Under the pieces are notes generated by a model. That model was not told the origin of the DNA. It saw only the letters and a list, made by a program, of their open reading frames with translations, and did not search any database. DNA of 64,000 nt from Amphibacillus marinus. Its GTDB lineage: Bacteria > Bacillota > Bacilli > Bacillales > Amphibacillaceae. Positions 37,225-46,052 of this stretch are shown piece by piece. The stretch covers positions 124,001 to 188,000 of the forward strand of contig NZ_FODJ01000005.1 in the NCBI RefSeq assembly GCF_900110345.1. The letters run 5' to 3'. Position 1 is the stretch's first letter. Each line of letters starts with the position of its first letter. The position numbers and the translations under genes were made by a program.

Positions 37225-37755
37225 ATGAAGCTTTTTAAAATAATCAATCAGGAAATTAGAACGAATAAAAAAATAAATATAACTAAAAAATTCTATATTT
37301 TACTTACCACCCCCTCCAAACAAGTAATTGTGCTATATAGATGGGCAAAGTGCTTTCATAATAACGGTCACAAAAAGATATCAACTTTACTATTAAACAA
37401 AATAATAAAAGATTTTGGAAGCTATATAAGTGTGAAAAGTCAAATTGGTATAGATGTATCCTTTAGGCATGTAAACGGTGTGGTTATAGGAGAAGGTGTG
37501 AAAATTGGGAATAGAGTTACTATCTATCAGCAAGTTACACTTGGCGGTCGGAATTTAGGCGATAGTGCGAAAGGGAACTACCCAATTGTTAATGATGGTG
37601 TAACAATTTTTGCCGGTGCGAAAATTATTGGGCCAATTACTATCGGTGAGAATTCAGTTGTAGGAGCTAATAGCGTTGTTAACAGGGATGTGCCTGCAAA
37701 TACGGTTGTTGCGGGTATTCCTGCAAAGATAATTAATCGAATTAATAAAAAATGA
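37225..37755 (+). CDS. serine-acetyltransferase-like hexapeptide acyltransferase
   Basis: A 176-residue left-handed beta-helix protein. The N-terminal helical part is short, followed by hexapeptide repeats (GVVIGEGVKIGNRVTIYQQV and, later, KIIGPITIGENSVVGANSVV) and a C-terminal VVAGIPAKII. The TLGG loop and a His in FRHVNG resemble serine O-acetyltransferases, but proteins of this size in polysaccharide clusters usually O- or N-acetylate sugars. It begins one base after the flippase stop. The sugar acceptor is unknown. Confidence 0.82.
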   Translation: MKLFKIINQEIRTNKKINITKKFYILLTTPSKQVIVLYRWAKCFHNNGHKKISTLLLNKIIKDFGSYISVKSQIGIDVSFRHVNGVVIGEGVKIGNRVTIYQQVTLGGRNLGDSAKGNYPIVNDGVTIFAGAKIIGPITIGENSVVGANSVVNRDVPANTVVAGIPAKIINRINKK

Positions 37756-37777
37756 ATTCTTAGAATGAGGTGTTTGG

Positions 37778-38665
37778 TTGAATTACATTTTAAAAAAAAC
37801 ATGTTCTTTAAAGATGTATAGTACACTTCGAGTTGACTCAGTAGCAGAGATAGTGGTTTTCCCAATAAATAAGCAAGGGATCAAGGAAATATATACAAAA
37901 TACTTAGATAAGACTAAAATTTTAATAGGCAAAGGATCAAATATATTACTGAGCCGTGAATATTATGGGAGTGAGTATGTTTTTGTGTGTTGCGAGTGGT
38001 TGAACCTAGTTTCAACCACAAAAAACAGGATATACTGTGAAGCAGGAGCATCTTTATCCAGTATAAGTTGGTTTGCACTTGAACAAAATTTGTGCGGTTA
38101 TGAATTTCTTGAGGATATCCCCGGGAGTTTAGGTGGAGCCATAGTTATGAACGCGGGTACTTATAATGACAATATTGGACAGCTAATAGATTCCATTGAA
38201 TACTACGATATTGAAAAAGGGCAAATTTTAAAAGAGGAAGCTAGTACTAATGACTTCGGAAGGAGAACTTCTAAATGGTCAGGCTCTAATTTTATAATAT
38301 TATCTGCAGAACTAAAAATAAATTCTAATATGAGAGAGAATAATTATGAGGACATATTAGCCAAGATGCTAGAAATAAAAAAACAAAGGTATTTAAAGCA
38401 ACCTAGAAACTATCCAAATGCAGGTAGTGTCTTTAAACGCCCTACTTTAAATGGAAAAGACTATTATGTCTGGGCACTATTTGAAGAACTTGGGTTGAGA
38501 GGTCTTAGGATTGGCGATGCCATGATTTCGGATAAACATCCGGGTTTTATAGTGAATGTCGGAGACGCAAAAGCTAAAGATATTTTAAGTTTAATTAATA
38601 TAGCAAAAGAAAAGGTTAAAGAGAAATTCGATATTGATTTAGAATTAGAATGGGAAGTAATCTAA
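37778..38665 (+). CDS. UDP-N-acetylenolpyruvoylglucosamine reductase homologue (MurB-like) in EPS cassette
   Basis: A 295-residue flavoenzyme homologue that should reduce enolpyruvyl-UDP-GlcNAc to UDP-MurNAc. FAD-binding features: IGKGSNILLS near residue 50, EDIPGSLGGAIVMNAG near 112, and HPGFIVNVG near 254. Catalytic residues appear kept: Ser217 in NAGSVF, Glu291 near the C-terminus and Arg163. The usual YR-x-S motif reads RRTS, so the Tyr is replaced by Arg162. A TTG start at 37778 is chosen because GAGGTG lies 6 bases upstream. Partner of the MurA-like gene at 34599. Confidence 0.9.
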   Translation: MNYILKKTCSLKMYSTLRVDSVAEIVVFPINKQGIKEIYTKYLDKTKILIGKGSNILLSREYYGSEYVFVCCEWLNLVSTTKNRIYCEAGASLSSISWFALEQNLCGYEFLEDIPGSLGGAIVMNAGTYNDNIGQLIDSIEYYDIEKGQILKEEASTNDFGRRTSKWSGSNFIILSAELKINSNMRENNYEDILAKMLEIKKQRYLKQPRNYPNAGSVFKRPTLNGKDYYVWALFEELGLRGLRIGDAMISDKHPGFIVNVGDAKAKDILSLINIAKEKVKEKFDIDLELEWEVI

Positions 38666-38684
38666 AAATTAGGGAGGGATAAAA

Positions 38685-39698
38685 ATGTCGAACATTTTTG
38701 TCACAGGAGCATCCGGCTTTATCGGCATGCATTTATCAAAAGCTCTATTAAACCAAGGCCATAAAGTAATCGGCTACGACAACGTCAATGACTACTATGA
38801 TGTACAATTAAAAAGAGATCGGTTAGCAATACTTGAACCGTATGACAACTTTACTTTTATCGAAGCTGGTCTTGAGGATCGCGACCGTCTTAATCAGGTC
38901 TTTGAAAACAATCAAATTGATGTCATTATCAATCTAGCAGCTCAAGCAGGCGTGCGTTACAGTATTGAAAACCCTCATGCCTATGTTGATTCAAATCTAG
39001 TTGGATTTGTTAATATTCTTGAGGCTGCGCGGCACCATAAAGTGAAGCACCTAATCTATGCTTCATCAAGTTCAGTTTATGGAGCTAACGCTAAAATGCC
39101 ATTCTCAACGGAAGATGAAGTTAACCACCCAGTAAGCTTGTATGCAGCTACGAAAAAATCGAACGAGCTGATGGCCCATACATATAGTCATCTTTACGAA
39201 ATACCAACAACAGGTTTGCGTTTCTTTACTGTTTATGGTCCTATGGGACGTCCAGACATGGCATACTTTTCGTTCACGAAAAAAATTCTTGCTGGTGAGT
39301 CAATTAAGGTTTTTAACAATGGTGAAATGATGCGTGATTTTACGTATGTCGATGATATTGTTGAAGGTATTGTGCGCTTAATTGATCAGCCACCAAAAGC
39401 AAATCCAGCATTTGATCGAGAAAACCCAAATGCCAGTGAAAGCTATGCACCATACAAAGTTTATAACATTGGTAATAATCAACCTGTTAAATTAATGGAT
39501 TTTATCCAAACCCTTGAAAAACATCTGGGTGTTGAAGCAAAGAAAGAGTTCCTTCCCATGCAACCAGGGGATGTAAAAGCGACGTATGCAGATATTGATG
39601 ATTTGACAGCAGCAACTGGATTTAAGCCTACAACTTCGATTGATCAAGGCTTAAAACAATTTGTTGACTGGTATAAAAGCTACTATCATAATGAATAG
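38685..39698 (+). CDS. UDP-glucuronate 4-epimerase-like SDR (CapI/GAE family)
   Basis: A 337-residue extended SDR. Motifs: VTGASGFIGMHLSKAL at the N-terminus, YDNVNDYYDVQLK, LAAQAGVRYSIENP (GVRYS is typical of UDP-glucuronate epimerases), SSSSVYG and the catalytic YAATKK. It should interconvert UDP-GlcA and UDP-GalA. AGGGAGG precedes the ATG, and the gene is coupled by a 12-base gap to the UDP-glucose dehydrogenase that makes its substrate. Base composition returns here to the higher-GC flank type. Confidence 0.9.
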   Translation: MSNIFVTGASGFIGMHLSKALLNQGHKVIGYDNVNDYYDVQLKRDRLAILEPYDNFTFIEAGLEDRDRLNQVFENNQIDVIINLAAQAGVRYSIENPHAYVDSNLVGFVNILEAARHHKVKHLIYASSSSVYGANAKMPFSTEDEVNHPVSLYAATKKSNELMAHTYSHLYEIPTTGLRFFTVYGPMGRPDMAYFSFTKKILAGESIKVFNNGEMMRDFTYVDDIVEGIVRLIDQPPKANPAFDRENPNASESYAPYKVYNIGNNQPVKLMDFIQTLEKHLGVEAKKEFLPMQPGDVKATYADIDDLTAATGFKPTTSIDQGLKQFVDWYKSYYHNE

Positions 39699-39710
39699 GA
39701 AGGTGAAATC

Positions 39711-40877
39711 ATGAAAATCGCTGTAGCAGGAACAGGATATGTAGGCTTATCTAATGCAATCCTTTTAGCACAGAACCACCAAGTATACGCATTAGATATT
39801 ATTCAAGAAAAAGTAGATTTAATAAACAATAAGAAATCACCAATCGTTGATAAAGAAATTGAGGAGTTTCTTGCTACCAAGGCTTTAAACTTGACAGCAA
39901 CAACAGATCCAAAAGAGGCTTATCAAAATGCGGATTATGTCATTATCTCCACACCTACAAACTATGATCCCGATAAAAATTATTTTGACACAACGACAGT
40001 TGAGCGCGTCATTCAAGATGTACTAGCCATAAATTCTACTGCGACAATGGTCATTAAATCCACGGTGCCAGTTGGGTATACGCTAGAGGTAAGGGCTAAG
40101 TACAACACAGAAAATGTTATTTTCTCACCAGAGTTTTTACGTGAGGGAAGTGCCCTATATGATAACTTGCATCCATCACGAATTGTCGTCGGTGAGCAAT
40201 CAGAACGGGCTAGAATATTTGCTGAGCTTTTAGCTGAAGGTGCAGTGAAAGAAGATATTGACACATTATTTACGGATTCAACAGAGGCAGAAGCTATTAA
40301 ACTATTTGCTAATACTTACTTAGCATTACGTGTTGCTTTCTTTAATGAGTTAGATACATACGCGGAAGTGCGGGGGTTAAATTCTAAACAAATCATTGAG
40401 GGTGTTGGTCTCGACCCGCGGATCGGTAAGCATTACAACAACCCATCATTTGGCTATGGTGGCTACTGCTTACCTAAGGATACCAAGCAATTACTTGCAA
40501 ACTATCAAGATGTTCCGAACAATATTATTGGCGCCATTGTTGACGCCAACCGGACAAGAAAAGACCATATTTCTGATAGCATTATTGCTAGAAATCCTGA
40601 TGTTGTCGGTATTTATCGTTTAACAATGAAGACCGATTCTGATAACTTTAGACAATCCGCTATTCAAGGTGTTATGAAACGCCTTAAAGCAAAAGGGATT
40701 GAGGTTGTGGTTTATGAACCTGTTTTGCAGGAAGCAGAATTCTTCCATTCTCGCGTCATCAAGGATTTTGCTGAATTCAAGCAACTTTCAGATGTTATCG
40801 TGGCCAACCGCTTAACTGAGGATATTAAAGATGTTGCGGATAAGGTTTATACGAGGGATTTGTTTAGTAGGGATTAA
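39711..40877 (+). CDS. UDP-glucose 6-dehydrogenase family (Ugd)
   Basis: A 388-residue nucleotide-sugar dehydrogenase. N-terminal Rossmann loop [15 protein letters not shown], then [30 protein letters not shown] and the catalytic-Cys motif [18 protein letters not shown]. It makes UDP-glucuronate from UDP-glucose by two NAD+-dependent oxidations. The length is of the short type common in polysaccharide loci. It ends the exopolysaccharide region. Related GDP-mannose dehydrogenases share the fold, but the epimerase next to it supports UDP-glucose. Confidence 0.92.
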   Translation: MKIAVAGTGYVGLSNAILLAQNHQVYALDIIQEKVDLINNKKSPIVDKEIEEFLATKALNLTATTDPKEAYQNADYVIISTPTNYDPDKNYFDTTTVERVIQDVLAINSTATMVIKSTVPVGYTLEVRAKYNTENVIFSPEFLREGSALYDNLHPSRIVVGEQSERARIFAELLAEGAVKEDIDTLFTDSTEAEAIKLFANTYLALRVAFFNELDTYAEVRGLNSKQIIEGVGLDPRIGKHYNNPSFGYGGYCLPKDTKQLLANYQDVPNNIIGAIVDANRTRKDHISDSIIARNPDVVGIYRLTMKTDSDNFRQSAIQGVMKRLKAKGIEVVVYEPVLQEAEFFHSRVIKDFAEFKQLSDVIVANRLTEDIKDVADKVYTRDLFSRD

Positions 40878-40940
40878 GCTTCAAGCTGGTTATCGAGTAT
40901 AGTAGAGAAACTCTGTGTTTAACGCATATGAATAAGTTAA

Positions 40941-40993
40941 TTAGGCTCCAAAAATGATTAGTAAAGCAGAGGTAACCTGATTAAGGAGCCTAA
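40941..40993 (+). terminator. possible terminator or structured end after ugd
   Basis: Nine-base arms TTAGGCTCC (40941-40949) and GGAGCCTAA (40985-40993) separated by 35 bases, with no T run after them. The rest of 40878-41144 has no gene. Confidence 0.35.
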
Positions 40994-41144
40994 CTAGCTG
41001 TTACAAAAGATTACATGGCAAGAATGATAACCGTCACTAACTGTGCCAGATGGTTAATCTCACCTTATTAGAGTGACTCCATAATACGTTAATTCTAAAT
41101 CCGGTTGCAGATTCCTCAGTTAGTATAATTGCCTTAATCATAAA

Positions 41145-41924
41145 GTGAGTGATATTTTTAATGAAAAATATCCAAGAATCCGAATAATATTAAACAAAAC
41201 CCCCATTTTGTATCCTTTTTATGATAAATTAAGGTTAAGTCAATTATTGTGGGTGATTATTATTTCAAAAAAATTTATGATATTACTAACGATTCTATTC
41301 ATAATGGGGATTGGCGTTATTGTTCCTTTAATAATTAGTAACCAGTCAGGTGCTCAGCCTGCTGCTACGCAACTGCAGATAAATGAATTATCGGTAGTAT
41401 TTAACTATCAGATGAAGGCAGCAAGTATTAGGGATAAGAGTGTGTCAATGAACGTAATTAATAAAACGGACGAAGTAGATGATGAGCCGTTAGAGCATGA
41501 TGTGGTGATGTTGGAAGAGGATAGTGATTCTGTCGAGGTAACTGTCACACTCCCTTCAAACATAAGAAATGGTAGAAGTACGAACACGACAAATAATCAG
41601 CCGCCTATTCAGGCAACTAGACGTTCAAACAATCAGTCAACCAATAAAAACACCGATCAGAAAGATGAGCAGGTAAAGGAGAAAGAAGCAACTACAGATG
41701 AAAAGGAAGAACCACCTAAAGTCGAGAAGCCTAAAAATGAAGCACCTAAGCCAACGCCCAAACCCAATCCAGATAATAAACCAGAAACAGGAGGATCGGA
41801 TGAAGACGTCTCACACCATGACGATGAAGAGGACGAGAAGAAGCCAGATCCTAACGAGAATAGTGAAGCTGATGAGGACCAACCAGTGACGGATGATCCA
41901 GGTTCGAATCATAGTGACGATTAA
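41145..41924 (+). CDS. single-span membrane protein with acidic, proline-rich tail
   Basis: A 259-residue protein of unknown function. One strong membrane span is seen at residues ~44-66 (ILLTILFIMGIGVIVPLII), then about 60 ordinary residues. A low-complexity tail of ~120 residues follows, rich in Asn/Thr, Lys/Glu, Pro (PKPTPKPNPDNKP) and finally Asp/Glu. Such tails are often wall-spanning. No LPxTG motif or enzymatic signature is present. A GTG start is given, but no clear ribosome site supports it, so the true N-terminus may be further in. It ends at a bidirectional terminator. Confidence 0.6.
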   Translation: MSDIFNEKYPRIRIILNKTPILYPFYDKLRLSQLLWVIIISKKFMILLTILFIMGIGVIVPLIISNQSGAQPAATQLQINELSVVFNYQMKAASIRDKSVSMNVINKTDEVDDEPLEHDVVMLEEDSDSVEVTVTLPSNIRNGRSTNTTNNQPPIQATRRSNNQSTNKNTDQKDEQVKEKEATTDEKEEPPKVEKPKNEAPKPTPKPNPDNKPETGGSDEDVSHHDDEEDEKKPDPNENSEADEDQPVTDDPGSNHSDD

Positions 41925-41951
41925 TCACTATCAGTCAGCCAGATCAGAGTT

Positions 41952-41987
41952 AGAGCGCCCATACCATTCATTTGGTATGGGCGCTCT
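41952..41987. terminator. bidirectional terminator between convergent genes
   Basis: Perfect 15-base arms (41952-41966 and 41973-41987) with a TTCATT loop, G/C-rich. It lies between the convergent genes ending at 41924 and 42002. T tracts are weak on both sides. Confidence 0.75.
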
Positions 41988-42001
41988 TTGTCAAGGCGTG
42001 A

Positions 42002-42760
42002 TTAACACTGCTCGAGCGCATAGCAATCTTTTCTCAACGCAATTGCACGCTCTGGGAAATCAGTAACTATAGTTTCAACACCCAGTGTTAGTAGTGTATT
42101 TATGTCTTCACGACTGTTAACTGTCCATGCTCTTATCTTCGTTACATCAATCTCTGAAGAAAGGTTTCCCTCAATAAGTAAAGACTTTTCTAGATGATAA
42201 TGAGAGAATTGAAATGTCGCAGCATAATCCTCTAGTTGGGGAATATTTTGAAACAGAAGCCATGCTAATTCAGCATGGGGATCTAGGTTTCGCATCCGTA
42301 CTAAAGTTGGTAAGTGAAAAGAGGAATAAACAACCTTGACTGATCTAATTAAACGGTGAACGGTCTCTAAGATTCTTTCCTCGATTCCGTTGTAACTCAG
42401 AACAGCAGTCTTCAATTCAATGTTTAAGTCAACCTTTTCAGTTTCAACGAGATGCAATACCTCTGCAAGCGTAGGCATCCGTTCTAGCTCCCATGTTGGG
42501 TGATAGTTTGAAAAGGATTGATATAAAGATGATGGTTTCAACTGCTTAAGTTCAGCTAGGGTAAAGTCTTTTACGAAACCTTCAGCCTCAAAGGTCCGAT
42601 CCACACGTTCATCGTGAATAACGACAAGCTGATCATCTTTAGTAAGATGGACATCTATTTCTAATCCATCTACACCACTTTTAATCGCTTCATGGAAGCT
42701 AAGCATGGTGTTCTCAGGAAAGCTTCCTTTACTGCCGCGGTGGCCGAAAATTTTTGTCAT
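42002..42760 (-). CDS. glycerophosphodiester phosphodiesterase (GDPD/UgpQ-like)
   Basis: A 252-residue cytosolic enzyme that splits glycerophosphodiesters to glycerol 3-phosphate and an alcohol. The GDPD signature is present: GHRGSKGSFPENT at the N-terminus (catalytic His, Arg and metal Glu), followed by EIDVHLTKDDQLVVIHD with the Glu-x-Asp pair and second catalytic His. No signal peptide is seen. GGAGGT precedes the ATG. It is downstream of the ugp-type importer, so it probably processes imported diesters, as UgpQ does. Confidence 0.92.
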   Translation of the reverse strand: MTKIFGHRGSKGSFPENTMLSFHEAIKSGVDGLEIDVHLTKDDQLVVIHDERVDRTFEAEGFVKDFTLAELKQLKPSSLYQSFSNYHPTWELERMPTLAEVLHLVETEKVDLNIELKTAVLSYNGIEERILETVHRLIRSVKVVYSSFHLPTLVRMRNLDPHAELAWLLFQNIPQLEDYAATFQFSHYHLEKSLLIEGNLSSEIDVTKIRAWTVNSREDINTLLTLGVETIVTDFPERAIALRKDCYALEQC

Positions 42761-42798
42761 GAGAGTGACCTCCTGTTATTTTTTAAAAAAGAAAACAA

Positions 42799-42824
42799 AA
42801 GGAGAAAGTGATGACTTTCTCCTT
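42799..42824 (-). terminator. terminator between ugpB and the GDPD gene
   Basis: Perfect 11-base arms (42799-42809 and 42814-42824) with loop GATG. On the minus strand a T-rich run (TTTTCTTTTTT) follows. It should reduce read-through from the transporter genes into the GDPD gene. Confidence 0.75.
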
Positions 42825-42875
42825 AAAGGGGGGTACCAAACTTAAAGAAGTATGGTCTATTTCCAATGCCTAAGC

Positions 42876-44243
42876 TTATTCGCCTCTAGCACGATTAGCT
42901 TGTTCAATAGCTGCATTAATTTGATCAACAACACTCTGGTAAGCTGTGTCAACGTCGCCACCGTTGTATACTGTTTCTAACGCTGTCTCAGTAATTCTTC
43001 TGCCCTCAGGAATCATATCCATTAATGCGCCTTGAGTGGCAAACGATGATACCGTAGACTGAAGTTGTTCGACTGTTACTTGTAATTGTGGAATTTGCTC
43101 ATAGGTTTCAAGTACAATTGGTTGCTCGTATGCAGCAGGATTAATGGCGAAGTAGCCTGTGCTGGCATGCCAAGCGCCCTGAATTTCAGGTGTTTGCAAG
43201 TATTTCATAAAATCCCAAGCGGCAAGCTGCTCTTCCTCTGGCTTACCATTCATCATCCAAAGACTAGCGCCACCAATGACAACCCCTTCACGATCTTTAT
43301 CTTCTGGGTAAGGTAAGAAGCCAACCCCAACCTCAAAAGGTGCACTGTCGACAACATTTCTTACATTAGCAGATGATGCGATGAACATGGCAACATCTTC
43401 AGCAAAGAAACCAGCAATCATATTGTCGCCATTTGTTCCGTAATTAGCAAAGGTATCGTCATTAATCATGCGTTCAACCCATTCAAAGACAGATTTGCCT
43501 TCTTCTTCAGTAAAGCCAACTTCAGTTGGAGTATCGGAACGCCCGTTATCGTTGTTCATAAGTAGAGCACCTTGGTTAGCAAGAAGTTGCTCATATAACC
43601 AGCCATAGGCTTGTAGGGCAAAACCTTTCATCTCTGGGTTACTCTCAGTAATTTGTTTACTTGCTGCTTCAACCTCTTGATAAGTAGCAGGGGGCGTATC
43701 AGCATCTAAACCTGCCGCATCAAATGCGTCTTTGTTGTAATACATGACTGGTGTAGACGAATTAAATGGCATGGAGTAGAACGTGTCGTCTAATTGATAG
43801 TAGTTAATAATGTTTTCTTCAAGTTGGCTCATATCGTAGCCTTCTGCATCAACAAATGTTTGAATTGGCTCAATACCGCCACTGTTAATCATTGACTTTG
43901 TCCCAATTTCAAAAACTTGCATCATCGTTGGTGCACTGTCTGTACCGGCGATTGTGTTGAATTTAGTAAGGGCTTCATCATAAGTTCCTTGGTAATCAGC
44001 AGTTACAACGACAGCGTCCTGGGAAGCATTATATTGATCGACAATTTGGTCGAGTGCCTCTTGTAACGCACCACCCATCGCATGCCAGAATACCACTTCA
44101 ACTGGTTCATTAGGTTCAGATTCCACCTCTTCAGGAGTGCTTTCTTCAGCTGCAGCTTCTTCTGATGTTTCCGGTGAATCATTAGTTTGACAACCAACAA
44201 GTAAGATAAATAATCCAAATAAAATTACCGCTATTTTCTTCAT
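42876..44243 (-). CDS. ABC transporter substrate-binding lipoprotein (UgpB-like)
   Basis: A 455-residue lipoprotein. The signal peptide ends in a lipobox LLVGC (Cys near residue 18), followed by an acidic Glu-rich spacer. The mature part is a family 1 solute-binding fold with VEVVFWHAMGG near residue 50 and PFNSSTPVMYYNKDAF near 150. The FWHAMGG and FNSSTP stretches are those of glycerol-3-phosphate/glycerophosphocholine-binding UgpB. ATG 44243 is chosen, 9 bases after GAGGT. The transporter and GDPD neighbours agree with the substrate. Confidence 0.88.
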   Translation of the reverse strand: MKKIAVILFGLFILLVGCQTNDSPETSEEAAAEESTPEEVESEPNEPVEVVFWHAMGGALQEALDQIVDQYNASQDAVVVTADYQGTYDEALTKFNTIAGTDSAPTMMQVFEIGTKSMINSGGIEPIQTFVDAEGYDMSQLEENIINYYQLDDTFYSMPFNSSTPVMYYNKDAFDAAGLDADTPPATYQEVEAASKQITESNPEMKGFALQAYGWLYEQLLANQGALLMNNDNGRSDTPTEVGFTEEEGKSVFEWVERMINDDTFANYGTNGDNMIAGFFAEDVAMFIASSANVRNVVDSAPFEVGVGFLPYPEDKDREGVVIGGASLWMMNGKPEEEQLAAWDFMKYLQTPEIQGAWHASTGYFAINPAAYEQPIVLETYEQIPQLQVTVEQLQSTVSSFATQGALMDMIPEGRRITETALETVYNGGDVDTAYQSVVDQINAAIEQANRARGE

Positions 44244-44298
44244 CAATTAGTACCTCTATTATTTTTTTTATGAAAAATCAAGTATTAACTTGAGTGTT

Positions 44299-45117
44299 TT
44301 ACTTTAGAGCACCTTCTGTTAAGCCTTGTTGCAACCTTTTTTGTCCGAGAAACAGGATCATTAATGTGGGAATGACGACAATGATCGCACCAGCCATAAT
44401 AACGCCCCATTCATTTAACTGCTCCTGTGATTGCAATTGTCTAAGTCCGATTTGAACGGTTCTAAAGCGGTCATCAGTTGTTGTTAACAGCGGCCATAGG
44501 TACATGTTCCATGATGTTAAAAAACCATATACGCCTAGTGTAAGTAAGCTTGTTTTTGCAACAGGCAGGACGACAGTAAGGAAAAACTTTAAATCACCTA
44601 TTCCAGCAATTTGGCTTGCTTCCTTCAATTCTTTAGGGATTTGCTTAAAGTTTTGTCTTAGTAAAAATGTGCCAAACGCCATTGCGAAGAATGGGAGCGC
44701 CAAGCCTTGGTAGCTATTCAACCAATTTAAATCTCTAATGGTATGAAAGTTTGGAATGACCGAAGCCTCAAACGGAACCATCATCGTTGCAATAAATAGA
44801 AAGAAAATAAGATCTCTCCCTTTGAATTCAATAAAAACAAAGGCATATGCTGCCAAACTAGAAATAATTAGCTGCCCAGTCATAATGAGAAGAGACATAA
44901 CCAAGCTATTGAGTAAGTAGCGAACTAATGGAAATCTTTGAAACACTGCTACATAATTCTCAAGTGAGAAGCTGGTCGGTATCATATTGCCCATCATAAT
45001 TTCTTGGCCTGACATGAAGCTCATCATAAAGGTAATGAGCAAAGGTGCAAACATGATTAGAGCAGCTAAAACGAGTAACGTGTATAAAATAATTTTCGTC
45101 CTGAGTGGTATGGTCAT
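44299..45117 (-). CDS. ABC transporter permease (UgpE-like)
   Basis: A 272-residue inner-membrane permease with six spans and the binding-protein-dependent transport motif EASQIAGIGDLKFFLTVVLPVAK near residue 190 (EAA loop, which contacts the ATPase). It overlaps ugpA by 4 bases (ATGA). By position it is the second permease of the glycerol-3-phosphate-type importer. Confidence 0.88.
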   Translation of the reverse strand: MTIPLRTKIILYTLLVLAALIMFAPLLITFMMSFMSGQEIMMGNMIPTSFSLENYVAVFQRFPLVRYLLNSLVMSLLIMTGQLIISSLAAYAFVFIEFKGRDLIFFLFIATMMVPFEASVIPNFHTIRDLNWLNSYQGLALPFFAMAFGTFLLRQNFKQIPKELKEASQIAGIGDLKFFLTVVLPVAKTSLLTLGVYGFLTSWNMYLWPLLTTTDDRFRTVQIGLRQLQSQEQLNEWGVIMAGAIIVVIPTLMILFLGQKRLQQGLTEGALK

Positions 45118-46052
45118 TGATAATGTACCTTCCTTTCCCCGAGCTTAAATTGGATCAACGTGAGGATAAGGATTATAAAAAACAGGATCATCGCTTGAGC
45201 ACTTGCTGTCCCAAATTGATAATTCATAAAAGCATCTTGATAGATGGAATAAACAATTAAGTTTGTTTCGTTCTGTGGTCCACCGCGCGTTAACATATCA
45301 ATTTGGCCAAAGGTTTGGAAGGCATTAATGAATGACACTGTAATGACAAAAAATAATGTCGGCGAGAGCATCGGTAACGTTATTCGTCGTAATTTATAAA
45401 AATATCCTGCCCCATCAATATTTGCACTTTCATATAAATATTGATCAATTGATTGCAAGCCACCTAATAAAATCAAAAAGGTAAATCCACTATTCATCCA
45501 AATCGTTGCGATCGACACTGAAAAAAGGGCCCAGTCAGGGTTTGTTAACCAGCCAATTGCATCAGCACCCAATAGTTTTAACAACTGATTTAACCAGCCA
45601 ATTGATGGATGAAAGAGAAATAGCCAAAACACAGAAGCAGCGGCAGTAGAGATGCCCATTGTTGAAGCATACATGGTTCGGAATAATCCGACACCCTTTA
45701 ACTTTTCATTTGCGATAATGGCTAGGAATAAGCTAACGAGTATTGTTCCTGGCACGGTATAAAGCACAAATAGTAAAGTCGATTGTAGGCTTTTTAGAAA
45801 AATAGGCGAGTTAAAGATATTCATATAGTTCTCTAGTCCAACGAATACTGTTGTCTGGCCACTGCTATTTGTTAGGAAAAAGCTTAAATAGAGTGTTCTA
45901 CCTAATGGATAAAATAAAAATACCGAGAACAAGATAATTGATGGCAAGAGAAACAACATTCCCTTACTAAAGCTAGCCATCCGTTGTAATTTTAGAGCTT
46001 TCAGGAGCCCTTTGTGCTCATGCTCTTGATAAGGTAGTGCAACTTGTTTCAT
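45114..46052 (-). CDS. ABC transporter permease (UgpA-like)
   Basis: A 312-residue permease with six spans and an EAA-type loop (ESANIDGAGYFYKLRRITLP) near residue 205. It overlaps the ATPase gene by 4 bases and the next permease by 4. It forms the membrane channel with the UgpE-like protein. Substrate is assigned from the operon. Confidence 0.88.
   Translation of the reverse strand: MKQVALPYQEHEHKGLLKALKLQRMASFSKGMLFLLPSIILFSVFLFYPLGRTLYLSFFLTNSSGQTTVFVGLENYMNIFNSPIFLKSLQSTLLFVLYTVPGTILVSLFLAIIANEKLKGVGLFRTMYASTMGISTAAASVFWLFLFHPSIGWLNQLLKLLGADAIGWLTNPDWALFSVSIATIWMNSGFTFLILLGGLQSIDQYLYESANIDGAGYFYKLRRITLPMLSPTLFFVITVSFINAFQTFGQIDMLTRGGPQNETNLIVYSIYQDAFMNYQFGTASAQAMILFFIILILTLIQFKLGERKVHYQ

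Noticed and set aside
41008-41060. Possible structured leader RNA before the acidic membrane protein.
   Set aside because: The pairing (AGATTA/TAATCT and TGGCA/TGCCA) is short and asymmetric; it may be chance.
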